DNA of 64,000 nt from Fluctibacter halophilus. Lineage in GTDB: Bacteria; Pseudomonadota; Gammaproteobacteria; Enterobacterales; Alteromonadaceae. Positions within the stretch are counted from its first letter, which is position 1, and the number at the start of each line of letters is the position of its first letter. The notes below the pieces were generated by a model. That model did no database searches. It saw nothing but the letters and a program-made list of their open reading frames with translations, and was not told the origin of the DNA. Below, one piece after another: positions 56,655 through 64,000 of the stretch. The stretch lies in NCBI RefSeq assembly GCF_020687825.1, contig NZ_JAJEWP010000003.1:186001-250000 (forward strand). Reading direction: 5' to 3'. Made by a program: the position numbers and the translations under genes.

Positions 56655-58016
56655 ATGGCATTTTCAGTAGTTATCCTGGCTGCCGGCAAGGGCACACGGA
56701 TGAAATCTTCGCTTCCCAAGGTGTTACACCCTATTGCCCACAAGCCCATGGTCCAACATATCATTGATACCGTGAACCAATTGGGCGCCGATCAGATACA
56801 TCTGGTGTACGGGCATGGTAAGGATCAGCTGAAAACAGCGCTGGCCCATAACGATAACCTGACGTGGTGTTTGCAGGCCGAGCAATTGGGCACCGGGCAT
56901 GCGGTGCAACAAGCTGTGCCGGCGTTGAAAGACGATGAAGATGTGCTGATCCTGGTCGGCGATGCGCCGCTGATCAAGGCACAAACCCTGCGCCAACTGA
57001 TCGAGGTGAAGCAAAACGCGGATGTGGCATTGCTGACCGTTGAGTTGGATGATCCCACCGGTATGGGACGTATTGTGCGCGATGGAGACAATGTGGTTGC
57101 CATTGTAGAACATAAAGATGCCAGTGACGCCCAGCGTGAGATCCGTGAAATCAATACCGGCATGATGATGATGTCAGCGCAGGATCTGAAGCGCTGGTTA
57201 TCGGCACTGAGCAATGACAATGCCCAGGGAGAGTACTATCTGACCGATGTCATCGGCATGGCGGCCGCAGAAGGAAAAACCATCAAGGCATCCCATCCGT
57301 CATCCGAGGTGGAAGTCGAAGGGATCAACAACCGCGCCCAACTGGCCAACATCGAACGTGCCTGGCAGGCCGAGCAGGCAAACCGGTTGATGGCGGAAGG
57401 GGTAACATTGCGCGATCCCGCCCGCTTCGACCTGCGCGGTGATCTGACCGTCGGTGAAGACGTGGTGATTGACGTGAATGTGATCATTGAGGGCTATGTG
57501 ACCCTGGCCGATGGGGTGAAAATTGGCCCTAATTGTGTGCTTAAGGATTGTGATATCGGCCCCGGCGCCGTGATCGAGGCCAACAGCATCATTGAACAAG
57601 CCAGCGTAGGCCCAGCTTGCCAGGTGGGGCCATTTGGTCGCTTACGTCCGGGTGCCGTCATGGAAGAAGGTGCCAAAGTGGGTAACTTTGTTGAAATGAA
57701 GAAATCCACCTTGGGCAAAGGCTCGAAAGCCAACCACCTGACCTACCTGGGAGACACAGAAGTGGGCGCCGGCGCCAATATCGGTGCGGGCACCATCACC
57801 TGTAATTACGATGGCGTGAACAAGTTCAAAACCATCATCAAAGACGGCGCCTTTATCGGCTCCAACAGCGCACTGGTGGCGCCTGCGGTGATCGGAGTCA
57901 ATGCCACGGTGGGGGCCGGCTCGGTGATCACCCGAGAAGTCGAGGACAATACCCTGGCGATTGGCCGGGCAAAGCAGCGCAACATCGACAGTTGGCAACG
58001 GCCAACCAAGAAATAA
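56655..58016 (+). CDS. glmU: Bifunctional N-acetylglucosamine-1-phosphate uridyltransferase/GlcN-1-P acetyltransferase
   Basis: A 453-residue enzyme making UDP-GlcNAc. The N-terminal part begins [26 protein letters not shown]; the C-terminal part has hexapeptide repeats for the acetyltransferase ([17 protein letters not shown]). The start has AGGA 8 nt upstream. It is followed by a terminator, then the DeoR regulator and glmS; all three serve amino-sugar supply. Confidence 0.98.
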   Translation: MAFSVVILAAGKGTRMKSSLPKVLHPIAHKPMVQHIIDTVNQLGADQIHLVYGHGKDQLKTALAHNDNLTWCLQAEQLGTGHAVQQAVPALKDDEDVLILVGDAPLIKAQTLRQLIEVKQNADVALLTVELDDPTGMGRIVRDGDNVVAIVEHKDASDAQREIREINTGMMMMSAQDLKRWLSALSNDNAQGEYYLTDVIGMAAAEGKTIKASHPSSEVEVEGINNRAQLANIERAWQAEQANRLMAEGVTLRDPARFDLRGDLTVGEDVVIDVNVIIEGYVTLADGVKIGPNCVLKDCDIGPGAVIEANSIIEQASVGPACQVGPFGRLRPGAVMEEGAKVGNFVEMKKSTLGKGSKANHLTYLGDTEVGAGANIGAGTITCNYDGVNKFKTIIKDGAFIGSNSALVAPAVIGVNATVGAGSVITREVEDNTLAIGRAKQRNIDSWQRPTKK

Positions 58017-58035
58017 ACACCGCACAAATACGATG

Positions 58036-58061
58036 AAGCCACCGTTGGGTGGCTTTTTTTT
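58036..58061 (+). terminator. Intrinsic terminator of glmU
   Basis: AAGCCACC (58036-58043), GTTG, GGTGGC (58048-58053) and a run of eight T. Confidence 0.92.
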
Positions 58062-58074
58062 GCTCATCAGTTTA

Positions 58075-58116
58075 CGAAATGAAAGAAATGGTGTTATCAT
58101 TTCTTTCGAAATGAAA
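58075..58116. promoter_or_regulatory. Putative DeoR-type operator with CGAAATGAAA repeats
   Basis: CGAAATGAAA occurs at 58075-58084 and 58107-58116, and GAAAGAAATG (58081-58090)/CATTTCTTTC (58098-58107) is a perfect inverted repeat. DeoR-family operators are often rich in TTTCG/CGAAA half-sites. It lies directly before the DeoR gene, suggesting autoregulation and control of glmS. Confidence 0.55.
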
Positions 58117-58134
58117 TATAAGGTGGGTGGGCAG

Positions 58135-58908
58135 GTGCAAAAGCGCAACACACAACAACGTCGCCGGGCGATTGTCGAGCTGGTCAATCTGCAGGGCGAA
58201 GTGGCTGTGGATGAACTGGCCAAGCGGTTTGACACCTCTGAAGTGACTATCCGCAAGGATCTGGCAGAGCTGGAAAGCAACGGACTGTTGCTGCGTCGCT
58301 TCGGTGGGGCGGTGTTACTGCCCAGTGACGCTGGTGAGTTACGGGATGATAAAGTCTCGCCACAAAAACAGGCCATTGCACGGTGTGCGGCCGAATTGGT
58401 GCGTGATCATGATCGCATCATCATCGACAGTGGCAGCACCACTGCCGCACTGCTGCCTGCCCTGCGTCATCGTCTCGGCCTGGTGATCATGACCAACTCG
58501 TTGCATGTCGCCAATCTGGCCTTGCAGGCCGAAAATGAACCTAAACTGTTGATGTCCGGTGGTACCTGGGACCCCCAATCTCACGCCTTCCAGGGCCAGC
58601 AAGCCGAACAAATGATCCGGGCCTATAACTTTGACTGGGCCTTTTTGGGCGCCGCTGGCCTGGATGTGAGCCGCGGTACAACCACCTTTAACGAATTGAC
58701 CTACCTGAGTCAGGCCATGGCCGACGTTGCTGCGCGCGTCGTGATCATGGCCGAATCGGACAAACTGTCTCGCAAAATACCCAATGTCGAATTGCCGTGG
58801 TCGGCGGTGTCGATACTTGTCACCGACGATGGGATAGCGCAAGATGCCAAACAACAAATTGAACAACACGGTGTGACAGTGATGTGCGCACCGGTGACGT
58901 CAGCCTGA
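58135..58908 (+). CDS. DeoR-family regulator next to glmS
   Basis: A 257-residue regulator. The HTH is RRRAIVELVNLQGEVAVDELAKRFDTSEVTIRKDLAELESNGLLLRRFGGAVL, followed by the sugar-phosphate-binding domain (IIDSGSTTAALLP, FLGAAGLD). GTG 58135 gives the usual family length; ATG 58111 would start inside the operator. It sits between glmU and glmS, so it probably senses an amino-sugar phosphate and controls glmS. Shewanella and Alteromonas relatives are called GlmR by comparative genomics (recalled, not checked). Confidence 0.9.
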   Translation: MQKRNTQQRRRAIVELVNLQGEVAVDELAKRFDTSEVTIRKDLAELESNGLLLRRFGGAVLLPSDAGELRDDKVSPQKQAIARCAAELVRDHDRIIIDSGSTTAALLPALRHRLGLVIMTNSLHVANLALQAENEPKLLMSGGTWDPQSHAFQGQQAEQMIRAYNFDWAFLGAAGLDVSRGTTTFNELTYLSQAMADVAARVVIMAESDKLSRKIPNVELPWSAVSILVTDDGIAQDAKQQIEQHGVTVMCAPVTSA

Positions 58909-58923
58909 TAGTGGAGAATTCCT

Positions 58924-60756
58924 ATGTGTGGAATAGTCGGGGCAATTGCCGAACGTAATGTAGTCGAGATTTTATTGGAAGGCCTGCGACGCCTCGAATA
59001 CCGAGGGTATGACTCCGCCGGGGTTGCGGTACTGGATGGCGCTGGTGCACTCCAACGTGTCCGCCGTACCGGCAAAGTGCAGGAACTGAGTGATGCCATC
59101 GCAGCGCATCCGGTCAGGGGCCAAACCGGCATCGCTCACACCCGCTGGGCAACCCACGGTGGCGTCACCGAAGCCAATGCCCACCCTCATTTCTCTACCG
59201 ACCGGGTGGCTGTGGTGCACAATGGCATTATTGAAAATTACCTGTCACTGCGTGATGAGCTGGTCAAAAAAGGCTATAGCTTTACCTCTGACACCGATAC
59301 CGAAACCATCGCGCACACCGTACATGAAATGCTCAAAGACACCGATTCATTGCTCGAAGCGGTGCAACTGGCGGTAAAACAGTTTCACGGTGCATATGGT
59401 ACGGTGATCATGGACCGTACTGACCCCAGCACGGTGGTGGTAGCCCGTTCTGGCAGCCCGTTGGTAATTGGTCTGGGGATTGGTGAGAATTTTATCGCCT
59501 CTGATCAGATGGCACTGTTGCCGGTAACCCGTCGCTTTATCTTTCTGGAAGAAGGGGATGTGGCGGAGATCACCCGCACCAGCGTGGCGATTTTTGACAG
59601 TCAGGGCCGCCCGGTTGAGCGGGAAATTGTCGATTCCGACCTCGAACATGATGCCGGTGACAAAGCGGGCTATCGTCATTACATGCTCAAGGAAATCCAT
59701 GAGCAGCCCATCGTGGTGCGCAATGCGTTGCAAGGTCGCTTGGGCGAAACGGATCTCGAAGGCGGGATTTTCGGCGCCGGTGCTGACGATATCCTGGCCA
59801 AGGTTAAGCACGTGCAGATCGTGGCCTGCGGAACCAGCTACCATGCGGGCATGACTGCCAAGTATTGGCTGGAGCAATACGCCAATGTGTCCTGCAACGT
59901 CGAAATTGCATCGGAATTTCGTTATCGCAAGTCCTTCGTCCACCCAGACAGTCTGCTGGTAACCATCTCCCAATCCGGAGAAACCGCTGACACGCTGGCT
60001 GCGCTGCGTCTGGCCAAAGAGCAAGGTTACATGTCCAGCCTGACCATCTGTAACGTACCAGGATCATCACTGGTCCGGGAGTCAGCGCTTGCCTTCATGA
60101 CCCGAGCGGGGGCGGAAATCGGTGTGGCGTCGACCAAGGCGTTTACTACCCAGCTGACGGCATTTTTGATGCTGACCCTGACGCTGGGTCGTTACAATGG
60201 CATGAGCAAAGACGATCATGATGCGATTGTTAAAGGCTTGCACAGCCTGCCGGCCAAACTGGAGGAAACCCTGAGTCTGGCGGTCGGTATCGAAGATCTG
60301 GCCGAAGAGTTTGCCGATAAGCAACACAGCTTGTTCCTGGGCCGGGGGGATCAGTACCCGATTGCCATGGAAGGGGCGCTGAAACTTAAAGAAATCTCGT
60401 ATATTCACGCCGAGGCGTATGCATCCGGAGAGCTGAAGCACGGCCCGCTGGCACTGATCGATGACGAGATGCCGGTCATTGTGGTGGCGCCGAACAACGA
60501 ATTGCTGGAAAAGCTCAAGTCGAACGTCGAAGAAGTGCGCGCCCGTGGCGGTATTATGTACGTGTTTGCCGACAAAGATGCCGCGTTTGCCAGCGATGAG
60601 ACAATGCGAGTGATCAATGTGCCCCATTGTGAAGCGTCCATTGCACCAATCATCTACACTCTGCCGTTGCAGTTGCTGTCTTACCACGTGGCCCTGATCA
60701 AAGGTACCGACGTGGATCAGCCACGCAACCTGGCCAAGTCCGTAACTGTAGAATAA
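58924..60756 (+). CDS. glmS: Glutamine--fructose-6-phosphate aminotransferase
   Basis: A 610-residue enzyme. [33 protein letters not shown] shows the N-terminal nucleophile Cys2 and glutamine amidotransferase domain. The SIS domains have [13 protein letters not shown] and [27 protein letters not shown], ending in KSVTVE. First committed step of amino-sugar synthesis. It is 15 bp after the DeoR gene and co-transcribed. No GlmS ribozyme is expected or seen. Confidence 0.98.
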   Translation: MCGIVGAIAERNVVEILLEGLRRLEYRGYDSAGVAVLDGAGALQRVRRTGKVQELSDAIAAHPVRGQTGIAHTRWATHGGVTEANAHPHFSTDRVAVVHNGIIENYLSLRDELVKKGYSFTSDTDTETIAHTVHEMLKDTDSLLEAVQLAVKQFHGAYGTVIMDRTDPSTVVVARSGSPLVIGLGIGENFIASDQMALLPVTRRFIFLEEGDVAEITRTSVAIFDSQGRPVEREIVDSDLEHDAGDKAGYRHYMLKEIHEQPIVVRNALQGRLGETDLEGGIFGAGADDILAKVKHVQIVACGTSYHAGMTAKYWLEQYANVSCNVEIASEFRYRKSFVHPDSLLVTISQSGETADTLAALRLAKEQGYMSSLTICNVPGSSLVRESALAFMTRAGAEIGVASTKAFTTQLTAFLMLTLTLGRYNGMSKDDHDAIVKGLHSLPAKLEETLSLAVGIEDLAEEFADKQHSLFLGRGDQYPIAMEGALKLKEISYIHAEAYASGELKHGPLALIDDEMPVIVVAPNNELLEKLKSNVEEVRARGGIMYVFADKDAAFASDETMRVINVPHCEASIAPIIYTLPLQLLSYHVALIKGTDVDQPRNLAKSVTVE

Positions 60757-60782
60757 TAGTTCTTTATTAATCTATTGATTAA

Positions 60783-60805
60783 AAGGGCCTTTCAGGCCCT
60801 TTTTT
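60783..60805 (+). terminator. Intrinsic terminator of glmS
   Basis: AAGGGCC (60783-60789), TTTCA, GGCCCTT (60795-60801) with a T-run. Confidence 0.93.
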
Positions 60806-60880
60806 ATTGCCGCAACTGGGACTTTGACGCCTGGGGCACTATAGTCAATACAGGGAATACAGTGAACCATTGCCATGTAC

Positions 60881-61255
60881 ATGCGTAACATTCTGGTCGT
60901 TGATGACGACGCCATTACCCTGGAGCTGCTTGAAAACATGCTGACAAAGACAGTGTCAGGGCAAATCTGGACCTACGATAACAGTGTCGAGGCGTTAAAA
61001 TTCATTCAGCAAGCGGACAGGGACACGATTGATTTGATCATCAGCGACTGGAACATGCCCGGCATTGATGGTGTGACGTTTCTGCAAAAATCCCGTATGC
61101 GCTGCCCGGCCATTCCCTTTCTGATGATGACCGCCACACCCACCCGTGAACTGGTGACCGAATGTAAAACCCTCGGTGTCGACGACTTCGTGGTCAAGCC
61201 GATCCACAAAGACGACTTTATTGAAAAAGTCACCGCGTTAATCATGGATGATTAA
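60881..61255 (+). CDS. CheY-like single-domain response regulator
   Basis: A 124-residue receiver domain with no output domain. It has VVDDDA, phospho-acceptor Asp56 in IISDWNMPGIDG, a Thr in MMTATP and Lys in VVKPIHK. It starts MRNILVV; an ATG at 60875 would add two residues. No kinase is adjacent, so its partner is elsewhere. Confidence 0.92.
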   Translation: MRNILVVDDDAITLELLENMLTKTVSGQIWTYDNSVEALKFIQQADRDTIDLIISDWNMPGIDGVTFLQKSRMRCPAIPFLMMTATPTRELVTECKTLGVDDFVVKPIHKDDFIEKVTALIMDD

Positions 61256-61535
61256 CCCGTTCTCTATCAAGGGACGCTTAGAGCGAAGAGTGGACCTTGG
61301 TTTGTTCGGTTACGTCGGTCTTCTAAAGACAAGGAGCAGACGTTCAATCACCCCATTTTGGGCTCTGCTATTATTCTCTTCACTTGCCACAAAATCTCGA
61401 TGGCAACGCGAGAGTAGCAATGCATGCTAACTCATTGCTACTATTGGGTTAATCAATGGACAACTGTGGACTTCGTAGTGGCTCTGAAACCGGCATATTG
61501 CGAATTCGCAGTAACACACTCTAAGGTAACTCAAG
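61256..61535. other. Non-coding gap with inverted repeats before the integron cassettes
   Basis: No gene is seen. AGTAGCAATG (61413-61422) and CATTGCTACT (61433-61442) form a perfect 10-bp inverted repeat with a 10-bp loop, and TGCGAATTCGCA (61499-61510) is a 12-bp palindrome. No T-run follows. No integrase, attI or further attC was found here. Confidence 0.7.
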
Positions 61536-61820
61536 ATGAAATTGAGCGCCGAAGAACAAGAGTTGTATAGGCGAGTAGATGAAATACTTCATTATCTTTG
61601 GGATCCTATTGGAGTTTCCGATATCCCTCTTGCCAGAGATGAATACCACTCTTACCTTCCAAAAGTATTCAGCTTAGTCATTTCAGAGGCTAAACATCAC
61701 GAAATTTCAGAATACTTGGTTAAAGTAGAGTCTGGCTCAATGGGTATGTCGCCAAATAATGGTAAAGCGATTGAAGTTGCAAAATTACTCATAGAGACCA
61801 AAGAAGCATTGTTGGAGTAA
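61536..61820 (+). CDS. Integron-cassette protein of unknown function
   Basis: A 94-residue soluble protein (MKLSAEEQELYRRVDEILHYL, then WDPIGVSD, ARDEYHSYLPKVFSLV and a helical C-terminus). It is mostly helical and acidic. Its stop is 3 bp before a VCR-like attC site, the usual position of a cassette gene. Base composition is AT-richer than the surrounding genes. I recall similar small proteins from integron cassettes but assign no function. Confidence 0.8.
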   Translation: MKLSAEEQELYRRVDEILHYLWDPIGVSDIPLARDEYHSYLPKVFSLVISEAKHHEISEYLVKVESGSMGMSPNNGKAIEVAKLLIETKEALLE

Positions 61821-61823
61821 GTT

Positions 61824-61927
61824 ACCTAACAAGCGCATCAAGTGAAGGGACTGATGACGCTTGGCCGGTTCAGCTTCGCTGCACAAGTATAGCCAAGCAT
61901 TATCAGCCCCTTATGCGGGCGTTAGGA
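61824..61927 (+). repeat. attC recombination site, VCR-like
   Basis: ACCTAAC (61824-61830) and GTTAGGA (61921-61927) are the outer boxes. The body closely resembles the Vibrio cholerae VCR repeat: AACAAGCGCATCAAG at the left and CAGCCCCTTATGCGGGCGTTA at the right. Internal pairs GGGACTGAT/ATCAGCCCC and GCTTGGC/GCCAAGC give a long hairpin. This defines gene-cassette insertion by an integron integrase that is not in the window. Confidence 0.9.
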
Positions 61928-61936
61928 GACAAGGGA

Positions 61937-62326
61937 ATGTTGCAGTATAAAAGGATTTTTATGTTTATCCCTTTATCAATTCTTTTGCCCGCATTGAGTG
62001 ATGCGATTCTGGTTTTAGTGTTTAGTCGTTTTGGGATCGCTACTACTGCTTTTTCATTCCTGGCTACGTCGTATATTGTAGGTGGCACTTTAACCTTTGT
62101 GGTTTTCTGGTGGTTTGCTACAGGTGTAAATAAAAAGCCATATTTGCATGCGTTTGTGATGTATTTTTGCAGTTTGTTAATATCAACTTTCGTACTTATG
62201 TTGTTTGTTGGAGGTGGTTATATTTCTACTAATTTAGCCTTTGACGCTTTAATTTCAATTATGGTTATGTTCGTAGCAACCAAAGCCGGTTATAAAAACA
62301 AGGAGGTATCAAGTGATGTCTCCTAA
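61937..62326 (+). CDS. Integron-cassette membrane protein of unknown function
   Basis: About 129 residues with four hydrophobic helices (e.g. MFIPLSILLPALSDAILVLVFSRFG, SYIVGGTLTFVVFWWFATGVNKKPYLHAFVMYFCSLLISTFVLMLFV). It starts 10 bp after the attC; ATG 61961 with AAGGA is an alternative start. It is strongly AT-rich, unlike neighbouring core genes, consistent with transfer. TTAGGAGAC (61922-61930) and GTCTCCTAA (62318-62326) flank it as an inverted repeat. Function unknown. Confidence 0.75.
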   Translation: MLQYKRIFMFIPLSILLPALSDAILVLVFSRFGIATTAFSFLATSYIVGGTLTFVVFWWFATGVNKKPYLHAFVMYFCSLLISTFVLMLFVGGGYISTNLAFDALISIMVMFVATKAGYKNKEVSSDVS

Positions 62327-62845
62327 TAAAAAAATGTCGCCCGCAGGCGGTCTGGGAGACAAACAGTCAGGCGGCTTCGCCATTGTCGCCTGCATGTCCG
62401 CGCCCTATATTTGCGACGCTAAAAGCTCGCTATTCAACCAAAGCCCCCATTCACTTTTGCTTTAACCACCGTCCACTACTGGCACTTAGCTATCATTCAT
62501 CTCCATTGCATATTCAGAGCTTTACTGCCCGCTGTAGCGAAGTTCAGCAGACGCTACCGTCATTGCGGCGGAGGCCGCAATCTCCATGGGGTTGATGACT
62601 AACCAAAACAGTGTTAATTCGTGTGAGTCAATAAATGTGGGAGGTCCTCGCCTCGGCTTTGTCTCCTGAGTCGCTCTACCTCCTGCATCCATGCAGTCGT
62701 GCGCGAGGATGACGATTCTTCGTAGTTAACTTACTTGGGCCTCTCTCCACTACCTGCACGTAGCGTCCCGCCATAACGCCCGCAATCGATATGTCAGCTC
62801 ACTGTGTACGTCGTCACTCACGATGGAGGGGGACTGTGGCTGCGA
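62327..62845. other. Non-coding stretch after the cassettes
   Basis: No credible gene. Short hairpins are present, among them CGCC-CGCA-GGCG near 62337-62348 and a GC-rich ATTGCGGC-GGAG-GCCGCAAT at 62562-62581 that resembles the REP-like ATTGCG...CGCAAT intergenic elements of many proteobacteria. CCATAACGCCCGC (62771-62783) looks like the reverse of an attC right end, but no matching left end was found. Confidence 0.7.
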
Positions 62846-63673
62846 TCAGTGGTTGAGTATGTCTTTTAGCCAATACAAGCTTTGTACCGCAGATAGCGGA
62901 AATGCCGAGCTGTGATCTTGCGATGCCAAAACGGTAAATTCAATTTGCGCACTGTGTTGTGCTTTGGACTTCAGGAACTGAACCAGACTCGTTGCGTGCT
63001 GAATATATTCCGCCTCTTCGTCTGAGCCTACAGAGACGAAAACATTCGCTTTCAGAGTGGATGGGAATGATCCCCAAAACGGTTCATATTCATGGATAAA
63101 ATGCCCTTGGAACAACGTGGCAGGACTGCCTATGATGTAGTTTTGAAATGTTTCTGGCTGGGTCAACAGGATATAGCTGCCGAAGGTGCCACTCACAGAG
63201 TAGCCAAAATAGGTCCGTTGATTGGGGTCAGCGTTGTACTTTTCTTCAACGGTGCGAAACACATCATTGCGGATAAACGCAAGGTGATGGTCAGCTTTTC
63301 CCGTTGGGTGTTTGTAATCTGTCCCTGCGTATTCATTGGGCATGTAATCGCGCATGCGACTTTGTTGCACCGGTATGCCTTGCTGCCAGGACACACCGAC
63401 CAAAATAGCATCATCTATCAAATAGCCAACCGCACCTGATAAGACCTCCAGGTGCCACAGTGCATCGGCTATATAGATGACCGGGTGGGTTTTATCATTG
63501 GTTGCGTCGTAGCTGTCGGGTAACCGGATGAACAATTCATAGTCGTGCCCCGTTGCACTGTCCTTGAGCGGCAGCGTTTGAATCGCGGGATTCTGAAACG
63601 GCTCTGCGTTCGCCAGTGAACACAGCAACAAAGTGCACCCTGCAACGAACACACAGAATGGTTTCATATGCAT
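62846..63673 (-). CDS. Exported alpha/beta-hydrolase esterase
   Basis: A 275-residue protein with signal peptide (ends LANAEP). The serine is in YFGYSVSGTFGSYIL (GxSxSG); PVIYIADALWHLEVL precedes and SQDHSSAF may supply the histidine. It resembles the IroE/Fes-like esterase D group, often acting on siderophores or acyl esters. The start is MHMKPF at 63673 with GGAT upstream; MKPF at 63667 is alternative. No siderophore genes are in view. Confidence 0.85.
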   Translation of the reverse strand: MHMKPFCVFVAGCTLLLCSLANAEPFQNPAIQTLPLKDSATGHDYELFIRLPDSYDATNDKTHPVIYIADALWHLEVLSGAVGYLIDDAILVGVSWQQGIPVQQSRMRDYMPNEYAGTDYKHPTGKADHHLAFIRNDVFRTVEEKYNADPNQRTYFGYSVSGTFGSYILLTQPETFQNYIIGSPATLFQGHFIHEYEPFWGSFPSTLKANVFVSVGSDEEAEYIQHATSLVQFLKSKAQHSAQIEFTVLASQDHSSAFPLSAVQSLYWLKDILNH

Positions 63674-63934
63674 ATCATTATCCCCCAATGTTTATATGGT
63701 CCCATACGCAGCATAGTCATCACCGTTTAAAGCAAATACAAGATTTGTTGCAATTTCAGGCAACAAAGTACTCCGGTTTTGCCAACCCTTTATCTTACAC
63801 TCAAACCGTACCAGCAACCCTGTGATTGTCAGTGTATACAGCATGTACGTCGAATGAATGCAGTTAATACGACGGGTAGCCGGTACAACACGTTTAACAG
63901 ATGCGATATGAGGTGAAAGGGAGCGCTGCGAGCA

Positions 63935-64000
63935 ATGGACATTCATATCCAGCAAGGATGGGATCTGTCGGCATCCCCGCAGGTCGCAACATTGTACGAA
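63935..64000 (+). CDS. Start of a gene cut by the window edge, possibly GNAT acetyltransferase
   Basis: ATG 63935 opens a frame to the end (22 codons, MDIHIQQGWDLSASPQV onwards) that looks like a GNAT N-terminus. A purine-rich sequence (GGGAG) lies 16-20 nt upstream. The rest is outside, so this is tentative. Confidence 0.35.
   Translation, partial: MDIHIQQGWDLSASPQVATLYE

Noticed and set aside
62383-62595. Open frame of 70 codons on the plus strand
   Set aside because: No family resemblance, no ribosome-binding site, and it runs through the REP-like hairpin.
62771-62783. Second attC in reverse orientation
   Set aside because: CCATAACGCCCGC resembles a right end, but no matching left box or paired stem lies within 150 bp on the correct side.
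63692-63955. Open frame of 87 codons on the minus strand
   Set aside because: Low-complexity, non-protein-like composition; it overlaps the leader of the likely gene at 63935 and a TTTGTTGC/GCAACAAA hairpin (63744-63767).

Overview
The window is about 64 kb of chromosome from a marine-type gammaproteobacterium, most likely an Alteromonadales (Alteromonadaceae-like) species. The basis is the gene content and order (prmA-dusB-fis-purH, accBC-aroQ, groESL beside fxsA, cutA-dsbD, glmU-DeoR-glmS, speA), several DUF3718 proteins, S10 and M3 periplasmic peptidases, and many GGDEF/EAL proteins. The family assignment is inferred from recognised proteins, not from a search. Most of the window is normal housekeeping chromosome with short intergenic gaps. 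No rRNA, tRNA, CRISPR array, transposase or phage gene was seen.

Layout. 0-3.3 kb: purH (cut by the left edge), fis, dusB, prmA, all on the minus strand. 3.4-7.8 kb: an orphan periplasmic binding protein and two exported peptidases. 7.9-22 kb: an accessory block. It holds an ArnC-like/VTT/ArnT-like membrane-glycosylation operon; an operon of thermostable-hemolysin-family protein, AMP-forming ligase, heme-oxygenase-fold oxidase, SDR and TPR protein, followed by a BamA-like outer-membrane protein; an operon of OmpR-type regulator, sensor kinase, cupredoxin, FTR1-like permease and small beta-barrel; and a divergent cytochrome b561. 22-27 kb: ompW, accCB, aroQ, SRPBCC-acpH-upp. 27-38 kb: a 1544-residue sensor with GGDEF and EAL domains, M23 peptidase, dsbD-cutA, fxsA, DUF502, groESL. 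38-47 kb: three DUF3718 paralogues, a degenerate metallo-beta-lactamase-fold protein, a 105-bp tandem repeat, a MarR-GNAT pair and a fungal-type cytosine deaminase. 47-61 kb: speA, a serine hydrolase, ada/alkA-ogt-EamA, two related diguanylate cyclases, glmU-DeoR-glmS and a CheY-like protein. 61.5-62.3 kb: two small AT-rich genes separated by a clear VCR-like attC site, i.e. integron cassettes without an integrase in view. An exported esterase and the first codons of another gene end the window.

The most interesting signal is a shared promoter architecture in the 9.6-22 kb block. Upstream of the response regulator, the ArnC-like gene and the hemolysin-family gene there is a PmrA-type box (YTTAAK-N5-YTTAAK form). 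Each box is followed 10 bp later by a TAnCnT hexamer, and each lies 46-47 bp before a start codon. The first box also faces cytochrome b561, with TACAAT 9 bp away. This suggests one two-component system controls envelope glycosylation, a metal-related membrane module and an uncharacterised biosynthetic operon. The control logic is an inference from sequence; it has not been tested.
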